Origin: DATKMS01 sp041497995
GTDB lineage: Bacteria; Desulfobacterota; Binatia; HRBIN30
Direction of reading: 5' to 3'
Length of the DNA: 7,259 nucleotides
Assembly (NCBI GenBank): GCA_041497995.1
Contig: JBGQHM010000341.1
Span: 1 to 7,259 of the forward strand
Part shown: positions 1-4,937 of the stretch, piece by piece
Numbering within the stretch: the stretch's first letter is position 1
How the letters are laid out: each line of letters begins with the position of its first letter
The notes under the pieces: generated by a model
Told to the model about the DNA's origin: nothing
Seen by the model: only the letters and a program-made list of their open reading frames with translations
Databases searched by the model: none
Program-made: the position numbers and the translations under genes

Positions 1-282
1 ATTGCCGTTGTGCGGGCGAACCTATCGCGATCGTCGCGAGCGACCAAGAGCCGTAGAGTGTTGCTCGGGTGGCGCGGGCCTCCGTGCCCGCGTGTCTCCG
101 AGAATAGGAGCAGTCCTCGCGGGCACGGAGGCCCGCGCTACCAGAGCGGGATGGCTCCTCATCGTTCTTCTCGGAGGTCGTGCGAGAGCGGAATCCGTCA
201 CGGCAACAGCGGCCCGTTGGACGTGGCAGCCCGCAGCGACCCGTAGGGGAGCGGCCCATAGAACCGACGCCGGCCGCAGGCC
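1..282. other. Noncoding left flank with palindromic repeat
   Basis: I see no credible gene here. Short open frames on the plus strand run through the palindrome at 63-147 and have the Arg/Ala/Gly-rich composition expected of chance frames in GC-rich DNA. Besides that palindrome there is a small hairpin at 25-39, made of two copies of the palindrome TCGCGA separated by three bases. The stretch from 150 to 282 lies just downstream of the minus-strand oxidoreductase and should hold its terminator, but I find no GC stem followed by a T-run in either direction. Confidence 0.6.
63..147. repeat. Paired-hairpin inverted repeat (REP/BIME-like), element 1
   Basis: Arms 63-92 and 118-147 are reverse complements at 28 of 30 positions, around a 25-bp centre. 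Each arm is also a hairpin: 73-79 pairs perfectly with 86-92 (CGCGGGC/GCCCGCG), and 118-124 with 131-137. The six-base loops (CTCCGT and ACGGAG) are complementary, so the element can fold as two hairpins or as one long cruciform. The centre holds a small CTCC/GGAG stem (96-99 with 107-110). This architecture is typical of mobile REP doublets. No RAYT transposase gene is in the window, so the assignment to that class is inference. Confidence 0.8.
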
Positions 283-1002
283 CTAGCGGGAGTAGCGGTC
301 GTTGCGCCAGGGGTGTGCGGTGTTGGAGTAGCCGTTGCCTTCCCACAGACCGGGGCGGTCGAGGCGCGTGAGCTCGATGCGCCGGATCCACTTGGAGCCT
401 TTCCAGGCGTAGAGTTGCGGCGTGATCATACGCACCGGCCCGCCGTGCTCGCGCGGCAGCGGGTAACCGTCGGCGGTGTGGACCAAGAGGACGTCGTCCT
501 TGAGCGCCTCTGCAAGAGGGAGGTTGGTCGTGTAGTTGTCGTAGCCGTAGCAGACGATGAAGTGCGCGTTCTCAGTCGGGTCGGCCAACGCGGCGAGGGT
601 CGAGAGGCGCACCCCCTTCCAGCGAATGTCGAGCTTCGACCAGCCCGTGACGCAATGGAAGTCGCTCTGGTCCTCAACCTGTTCGAGTTGCATGAAGCTC
701 TGCCAGTCGAGATGGAGCGGGTTGTTGCATTCGCCGTCAACGATCAGCTCCCATTCGGTCACCGAGATGCGGGGTTGGCGGCCGAGATCGAGCACGGGCC
801 ACTTGTCCGGAGCTGTCAGCCGCTGGCCGACCGGCAGATGCGGCATGCCGTGCCGATTGAGCGGACCGCTGCCGAGGGGCTTGTCGTCCGCCATTGCCGG
901 CGTTTCATTGATGCGTTCGAGGAAGCGCTCGCGCAATTTCATCCGCGCTTCAATGATCCGAGCCGCCGCCACGCGCTCAGTGTCGTCCACAACGTTCTCC
1001 AT
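283..1002 (-). CDS. Sulfite oxidase-fold molybdopterin oxidoreductase (YuiH/YedY-like)
   Basis: This is probably a cytoplasmic molybdenum-cofactor (Mo-MPT) oxidoreductase of the sulfite oxidase superfamily, about 239 residues. The signature is Cys117 in DFHCVTGWS, the position of the cysteine that ligates molybdenum in this fold, followed by WKGVRLSTL (about 129-137), the PLPREHGGPVRMITP segment (about 181-195) that contributes to pterin binding, and KGSKWIRRIEL near the C-terminus. The N-terminal PLGSGPLNRHGMPHLPVGQ region is typical of the short, soluble YuiH-type branch. I see no Tat or Sec signal, unlike periplasmic YedY/MsrP, and no MsrQ-like heme partner beside it. The physiological substrate is unknown. 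ATG at 1002 is chosen; GTG at 1005 lies directly before it, and ATG at 942 (MKLRERF) is a real alternative because none of the three has a clear Shine-Dalgarno sequence. The gene is divergent from the gene at 1261. Confidence 0.9.
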   Translation of the reverse strand: MENVVDDTERVAAARIIEARMKLRERFLERINETPAMADDKPLGSGPLNRHGMPHLPVGQRLTAPDKWPVLDLGRQPRISVTEWELIVDGECNNPLHLDWQSFMQLEQVEDQSDFHCVTGWSKLDIRWKGVRLSTLAALADPTENAHFIVCYGYDNYTTNLPLAEALKDDVLLVHTADGYPLPREHGGPVRMITPQLYAWKGSKWIRRIELTRLDRPGLWEGNGYSNTAHPWRNDRYSR

Positions 1003-1083
1003 CACGACCGTGAGATGCCGGAATCGCAGCCAGAGTTACAGCGCCTCGCTCAACTTTCAAGACCCGAACAATTTCGGATAGCA

Positions 1084-1187
1084 GTCAGCTGTCAGCCGTC
1101 AGCTATCAGCTCGAGAACATCGGAACGGCTGGAAGGGCAGGCGTTTCGAATTGTCCGGCTGAGAGCTGACCGCTGATAGCTGACGGC
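1084..1187. repeat. Inverted arrays of a 7-bp repeat (YTCAGCY heptads)
   Basis: On the plus strand 1084-1111 reads as four contiguous heptads: GTCAGCT, GTCAGCC, GTCAGCT, ATCAGCT. The reverse complement of 1157-1184 reads as four more in the same 7-bp register: GTCAGCT, ATCAGCG, GTCAGCT, CTCAGCC. A 16-bp block is perfectly inverted between the arms (1095-1110 against 1172-1187). About 45 bp of non-repeat DNA, including the palindrome TTCGAA, separates the arrays. The element sits between two divergently transcribed genes. Similar heptanucleotide repeats are known in other bacteria (for example cyanobacterial STRR repeats), but relationship to those is not claimed. Confidence 0.8.
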
Positions 1188-1260
1188 CTACGGCGGAATC
1201 AGGACAGCATCGAGTACTGCGTGCCCTTGAATCGGCAAGGGCGAGCTGCAACAAAGCTGC

Positions 1261-1719
1261 ATGCCCACCGCTAAGCAGCGTCTCCTGAAGGCAATTGGCG
1301 AAAGCGGCTTGTGGAAGCCCACCGGACGGTTGCACGCGTGGGTGTACCGGAGCACCGGCGGGCGCGTCGGGCATCGCGGCGGTGGCATGACGAACCTTCT
1401 GCTCACGACGACCGGGCGAAAGTCGGGCGCGCCGCGGACGGTGGCGCTCAGCTACATGGCCGACGGTGACACCTACGTCCTGGTCGCATCGAACGGCGGT
1501 TCCGATCGACACCCGGCCTGGTGGCTCAACTTGCAGAAGAACCCGCGCGCACAGGTGCAGGTCGGCAATCAGACGATGACGGTTGCGGCCGTCGAAGCCG
1601 ACACGACGGAACGCGCGCGGCTGTGGCCGATGCTGAAGGCCTCCAACCCGTTCTATGGCCAGTACGAGCAGATCACCGACCGCCGCATCCCGGTCGTTGT
1701 CCTGCGGCCGCTGCGTTGA
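1261..1719 (+). CDS. Deazaflavin (F420)-dependent nitroreductase family protein, Ddn-like
   Basis: A 152-residue protein of the Ddn/DUF385 split beta-barrel family, whose characterised mycobacterial members bind the deazaflavin cofactor F420 and reduce quinones or nitroaromatic compounds. Family hallmarks in order are LLLTTTGRKSGAPRTVAL (about 46-63), ASNGG (76-80), HPAWWLNLQKNP (84-95), and the C-terminal NPFYGQYEQITDRRIPVVVL (129-148). The length is normal for the family and the protein has no signal peptide, so it should be cytoplasmic or membrane-peripheral. The start is well bounded: an in-frame TGA lies at 1228 and ATG 1261 is the only ATG, GTG or TTG codon after it in that stretch. The ribosome-binding site is weak, with only an AAGGGCGAG tract about 15 bases upstream. 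If the protein truly uses F420, the genome must carry fbi/cof biosynthesis genes; none are visible here. The substrate cannot be predicted. Confidence 0.92.
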   Translation: MPTAKQRLLKAIGESGLWKPTGRLHAWVYRSTGGRVGHRGGGMTNLLLTTTGRKSGAPRTVALSYMADGDTYVLVASNGGSDRHPAWWLNLQKNPRAQVQVGNQTMTVAAVEADTTERARLWPMLKASNPFYGQYEQITDRRIPVVVLRPLR

Positions 1720-1752
1720 TGGGCATCGACAGCACTGGACATCCCTCATGCC

Positions 1753-1832
1753 GAGAAGAAGGTGCACGGCCGTGCGCCACTACACGGTACCGCTGGTTAC
1801 TGTAGCGGCGCACGGCTGTGCGCTTTCTTCTC
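1753..1832. repeat. Paired-hairpin inverted repeat between convergent genes, element 2
   Basis: Arms 1753-1784 and 1801-1832 are reverse complements at 28 of 32 positions around a 16-bp loop. Each arm carries its own hairpin: 1761-1778 pairs end to end around a perfect 12-bp palindrome GCACGGCCGTGC (1764-1775), and 1807-1824 pairs with a GGCT loop. It begins about 34 bp after the stop of the plus-strand gene and ends about 92 bp before the stop of the minus-strand gene. Reading plus, the second arm runs into a pyrimidine-rich tract (TTTCTTCTCC), so it may terminate the upstream transcript. It lacks the uninterrupted T-run of a classical intrinsic terminator, so I label it a repeat. Confidence 0.82.
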
Positions 1833-1924
1833 CACCTTCTTCACATCTCTAATCTCTGGCACTGCATCCGCGCTGCAGGCGGCTTCCCCAGCATGGACCT
1901 GCTGTAACGCCCGCTGCGCTCCAG

Positions 1925-3049
1925 CTACCCGTTCACCGCTTGCAGCGAACCGAAGAGCCCGTTCTGCTCCTTGTTCGGGCCGGCGGTGAAGAAGAGCGTG
2001 CTCGTGCCGCCCGCGGTTGCGCCGTTGCCGAACGCCAGACCCCACAGACCGTTGATGGTGATCGGCATGGCCAGTGTGTTGGCGAGCTGACCCATGAGCG
2101 CACCCGTGCTGGCGTTGAAGGCGTTGATCCGGCCGTCACCGAAATTGCCGACGAGTAGGGCGTTGCTGAACTGTCCGAACGTGGCAGGGGCGAGCACAAC
2201 CCCCCACGGAGAGTTCAGCGTACCCTGTGAAGCGACGCGCCGCCTGAAATGCCCGTCCGTATCGAAGGCGTCGACGAAACCGTTTCCGGGGCCGGCGACG
2301 TCGTCCTCCGCGTCGTCGTCCTGCTTCGCGTAGGTGACGTATACGCTGCTGCCGATGGTCTGAATGCCGAAGGGCGCGAAACCTGCCGGGATGGTTGGAT
2401 CGTTGAACGCGCCCGTAAGCGTCGCTGGCCTGAAATCCCTGTCGAAGATATCGACGCGGTCGTTGTGGAAGTCGGCGGCGAAGAGAAAGTTGCCCGCCGC
2501 GTTGTTCGCAAGTGCGAGGCCTTTGTAGATCGCCACAGAGTCAGAGTTGTCGACGGTGAGGATGGCTGCGGCGGCACTCACCGTAGGATTCCAGCCCGAG
2601 ATCGTGCCGTCCTCGGTTGCAAAGACGAAGACGCTAGCCGCGGAGCTCGCACCCTGCGTTACTACAAAGTCGGAGCTGCTGTTGAAGATCATTCCCGTGG
2701 GGGCGGAGCCATCGGAGCTTCCCGCCGGCCCCGGAACGGTGACGACCAAGGGTGCGCCGACTGGGAATGGCTTACCGGTGCCGTCGTACAGTGTGGCTAC
2801 TCCGCTACCGTTATCGTTGACCCAAAATGGGCCGGTAGGACTGACGGCAATTCCCCACGCGTTGACCAGGTGGGGGTCAGTGGTTGGGGCGCCGCCGGAC
2901 GTATCGGCGACCAAGTTGCTTTGCACATATCCGGGGATGGAGTTGCCATCGCCGCCACATCCCAACGCAAAGATGGGAGGGGCGAGCACTGCGATCGATT
3001 GAATGACAGTCCAAAACCACCTCGAGCTTTTCGATTGTCCCTGGTGCAT
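1925..3049 (-). CDS. TIGR03118-like beta-propeller protein, probable lipoprotein
   Basis: A 374-residue exported protein resembling the uncharacterised TIGR03118 family, which has NHL/SMP-30-like propeller repeats. ATG 3049 is chosen because AGGGAG lies six bases upstream and because it puts the signal sequence at the N-terminus: two positive residues, a hydrophobic stretch (about 11-29), then ALGC with Cys31 as a candidate lipidated cysteine. The lipobox is imperfect (Ala at -3), so secretion by signal peptidase I is possible. Blade-like repeats include HLVNAWGIAVSPTGPFWVND (60-79), FLFAADFHNDRVDIFD (188-203), SPWGVVLAPATFG (280-292), LLVGNFGDGRINAF (298-311) and NGLWGLAFGNG (333-343). An acidic patch KQDDDAEDD (242-250) is seen between blades. 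Biochemical function is unknown. The gene is monocistronic by layout. Extending the frame upstream to 3148 would bury the signal sequence and is not supported. Confidence 0.87.
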   Translation of the reverse strand: MHQGQSKSSRWFWTVIQSIAVLAPPIFALGCGGDGNSIPGYVQSNLVADTSGGAPTTDPHLVNAWGIAVSPTGPFWVNDNGSGVATLYDGTGKPFPVGAPLVVTVPGPAGSSDGSAPTGMIFNSSSDFVVTQGASSAASVFVFATEDGTISGWNPTVSAAAAILTVDNSDSVAIYKGLALANNAAGNFLFAADFHNDRVDIFDRDFRPATLTGAFNDPTIPAGFAPFGIQTIGSSVYVTYAKQDDDAEDDVAGPGNGFVDAFDTDGHFRRRVASQGTLNSPWGVVLAPATFGQFSNALLVGNFGDGRINAFNASTGALMGQLANTLAMPITINGLWGLAFGNGATAGGTSTLFFTAGPNKEQNGLFGSLQAVNG

Positions 3050-3055
3050 GACGAT

Positions 3056-3061
3056 CTCCCT
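3056..3061 (-). promoter_or_regulatory. Shine-Dalgarno site deciding the propeller-gene start
   Basis: On the minus strand this reads AGGGAG, within AAGAAGGGAG, six bases before ATG 3049. It favours that start over the upstream in-frame start at 3148 and agrees with the signal peptide. Confidence 0.8.
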
Positions 3062-3090
3062 TCTTGGTGAATGAGTTTGAAGACACCGTG

Positions 3091-3122
3091 AGGCAGATGG
3101 CCACAGGTGTGGCTGTCCGCCT
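3091..3122. promoter_or_regulatory. 14-bp dyad stem-loop in divergent promoter region
   Basis: Bases 3091-3104 pair with 3109-3122 around the four-base loop AGGT. Eleven pairs are Watson-Crick, two are G-T wobbles (3098/3115 and 3099/3114) and one is mismatched (3095/3118). Because wobbles become A-C mismatches on the complementary strand, the RNA copy of the plus strand would fold better. It lies about 42 bp upstream of the minus-strand gene start and 167 bp upstream of the acyltransferase start, so it could be an operator, a leader hairpin, or a chance dyad. No recognisable -35/-10 pair is placed around it. Confidence 0.45.
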
Positions 3123-3277
3123 CGTTGTCGCCGGACTCGACTTCTCAAAGGCCAAACAAAGCGCCTCCCGACAAAGTTCCAAGCCGGTGAGCCAGGTGGA
3201 TGAACAGTTGATCATGAGGCCGGGGGGGTGACGCCTTTACGGCGCGGACTGTCGGCGGTAGAAGGGTCCATACCGCT

Positions 3278-3284
3278 GGAGGGG
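3278..3284 (+). promoter_or_regulatory. Shine-Dalgarno site of the acyltransferase gene
   Basis: GGAGGGG lies four bases before ATG 3289 (the GGAGG core ends six bases before it). It is the strongest ribosome-binding site in the window and supports 3289 as the start. Confidence 0.85.
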
Positions 3285-3288
3285 TCTC

Positions 3289-4782
3289 ATGCCAAAGTAT
3301 GCATACGATCGTCTGACCTTCTTGGACAACTCGTTCCTATTGATGGAAGGAAGCAACAGCCCGATGCACGTCGCCGGTACCGCCACCTACGAGGCCGGCC
3401 CGCTGAAGAAGGCGGACGGCGGTATCGACATCGACAAGATCCGCGACTACGTCAACTCGCGGCTACACCTGATTCCGCGCTACCGGCAGCGGCTAGCCCA
3501 CACGCCGATCGAGGGGCAGCCGGTGTGGGTCGACGACGATCATTTCAACATCCACTACCACGTGCGCCACACGGCGTTGCCCAAACCCGGCGACGAGCGG
3601 CAGCTCAAGCGTCTCGCCGCACGGATCATGTCCCAGCACCTCGACCGTGCGAAGCCGCTGTGGGAGATCTGGATCGTCGAGGGACTCGAGAACCACGAGC
3701 AGTTCGCCATGATCAGCAAGATCCACCACTGCATGGTCGACGGGATGTCGAGTGTGGATCTGCTGAACGTGCTGTTGAAGCCGGAGACCACGACGCACTT
3801 CGAATCGGCGCCGCGCTGGCTGCCGCGGCCCGCGCCCAGCTCGTGGGAGCTGGCGACGGACGCGTTGCTGCGCTACGCCCGGCTGCCGGTGGAGGCCGGG
3901 CGCAACATCCCGGAGGTGATTCGCGAGGCCCGCGACCCGCGCTCGGACATCCGTGCGCGCCTGCGCGCGTTGCGCGACATGCTCGGTACGGGCCTCGGTG
4001 GTCCGTCAGAGACGCCGTTGAACCAGCCCATCGGACCGCACCGCCGCTTCGACTGGCTGGCGCTCAACCTCGAGGAGGTGAAGGCGGTCAAGAATCGGCT
4101 CGGAGGGACCCTCAACGATGTCGTCCTGGCGACGGTTGCGGGTGCCGTGCGGCGCTTCCTGCAGCGGCGCGGTGTCAGCATGCGCGGCCTCGACTTTCGT
4201 GTCATGGCCCCGGTCAGCGTGCGCAGCGAGCAGGAGCACGGGACGCTGGGCAATCGCGTCTCTGCGTGGATGGTGCCGATGCCCCTCGCCGAATCCGATC
4301 CGGTGCGCCGGCTCGACAAGATCCGCGAGACGACGGCGCACCTCAAGGAATCCAAACAAGCGATGGGCGCGGAGATGCTGACGCAAGTCGGCGAGTGGAC
4401 ACCGTCGACGCTGCTGTCGCTCGGCGCGCGCATGGCGACCCGGGCGCTGCCGTTCAACTTGGTGGTGACCAACGTGCCGGGCCCGCAGGTGCCGCTCTAT
4501 ATGCTCGGCGCCAAGATGCTCGACAACTACGGATTGGTGCCGCTCATGGATTACCTCTGCCTCGGGGTAGTGCTGTTCAGCTATGCCGGCAAGCTGTGCT
4601 GGGGATTCACGGCCGAGTGGGACCTCGTGCCCGACCTGCACGACTTCGTTGCCGACATCGAAGAGTCATTCCGCGAGCTACGCGATTCGCCAGAACGCAG
4701 CGCGGTGCCGCTCGAGCCTCGCAAAGGGCCGCGCGAGAAGCGCCGCCCACGCAAGGTGGGAGCGCAGGCGAAGAGCGCATAG
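3289..4782 (+). CDS. Wax ester synthase / diacylglycerol acyltransferase (WS/DGAT)
   Basis: A 497-residue bifunctional acyltransferase that would transfer acyl groups from acyl-CoA to diacylglycerol or fatty alcohols, making triacylglycerol or wax ester at the inner membrane/lipid-body surface. The active-site motif HHxxxDG is intact as HHCMVDG (146-152). Other family blocks are the N-terminal LTFLDNSFLLMEGSNSPMHV (9-28), PLWEIW (123-128), LNDVVLA (275-281), GNRVS (321-325), and NVPGPQVPLYMLGAKM (395-410), followed by the C-terminal WSD1 region ending near FRELRD (461-466). Length is normal for the family. The last 30 residues are rich in Lys, Arg and Pro and lie beyond the conserved domain. 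Substrate preference (DGAT or WS) cannot be read from sequence. The gene is alone on its strand, divergent from the propeller gene and convergent with the permease, so it has its own promoter, which I cannot locate. Confidence 0.95.
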   Translation: MPKYAYDRLTFLDNSFLLMEGSNSPMHVAGTATYEAGPLKKADGGIDIDKIRDYVNSRLHLIPRYRQRLAHTPIEGQPVWVDDDHFNIHYHVRHTALPKPGDERQLKRLAARIMSQHLDRAKPLWEIWIVEGLENHEQFAMISKIHHCMVDGMSSVDLLNVLLKPETTTHFESAPRWLPRPAPSSWELATDALLRYARLPVEAGRNIPEVIREARDPRSDIRARLRALRDMLGTGLGGPSETPLNQPIGPHRRFDWLALNLEEVKAVKNRLGGTLNDVVLATVAGAVRRFLQRRGVSMRGLDFRVMAPVSVRSEQEHGTLGNRVSAWMVPMPLAESDPVRRLDKIRETTAHLKESKQAMGAEMLTQVGEWTPSTLLSLGARMATRALPFNLVVTNVPGPQVPLYMLGAKMLDNYGLVPLMDYLCLGVVLFSYAGKLCWGFTAEWDLVPDLHDFVADIEESFRELRDSPERSAVPLEPRKGPREKRRPRKVGAQAKSA

Positions 4783-4786
4783 CAGC

Positions 4787-4907
4787 CCGTTGAAAGGACG
4801 AGGAGCCCTTCGACGAGCTCAGGGTGAGCGGAAGAAGATCATTGAAATCGGGGAGGGGGACCGCTCATGCTGAGCCAGTCGAAGCACGGGGCGGGGTTCT
4901 TCAACGG
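4787..4907. repeat. Nested inverted repeat between convergent genes, element 3
   Basis: The outer arms CCGTTGAA (4787-4794) and TTCAACGG (4900-4907) are perfect complements. Inside, 4808-4831 and 4861-4884 are reverse complements at 20 of 24 positions. Each inner arm folds on its own: GCTCA GGG TGAGC (4817-4829) and GCTCA TGC TGAGC (4863-4875). The TTCGAC...GCTCAGG..TGAGCGG core resembles, from memory, a repeat seen widely in environmental bacterial genomes; I could not search for it. It fills the whole 155-bp gap between the stops of the acyltransferase and the permease, so it may act as a two-way transcription stop, though no T-run follows either stem. Confidence 0.8.
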
Positions 4908-4937
4908 ACCGACTAGCGCAGCGAGGAACGTTGCGCG

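Noticed and set aside
313..1176. 287-residue plus-strand open frame opposite the oxidoreductase
   Set aside because: It is antisense to a gene with clear family motifs, and its translation has no recognisable domain.
1084..1187. CRISPR array
   Set aside because: The repeats are 7 bp, contiguous and without spacers, and there are no cas genes.
1099..1767. 222-residue minus-strand frame opposite the Ddn-like gene
   Set aside because: It overlaps a well-supported gene almost entirely and translates the heptad repeats and palindrome at its ends.
1860..1924. Intrinsic terminator directly after the propeller gene
   Set aside because: Only a five-pair CAGCA/TGCTG stem is present and no T-run follows it on the minus strand.
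2249..3070. 273-residue plus-strand frame opposite the propeller gene
   Set aside because: It is antisense to a gene with a signal peptide, family repeats and a ribosome-binding site; its own translation is low-complexity Arg/Gly/Val-rich.
3050..3148. N-terminal extension of the propeller protein to a start at 3148
   Set aside because: It would add 33 Arg/Gln-rich residues in front of the signal sequence, while ATG 3049 has a good AGGGAG site.
3228..4793. 521-residue plus-strand frame overlapping the acyltransferase
   Set aside because: It is longer than the true gene but its Arg/Ala-rich translation carries no motif, whereas the other frame has the intact HHxxxDG block and a strong ribosome-binding site.
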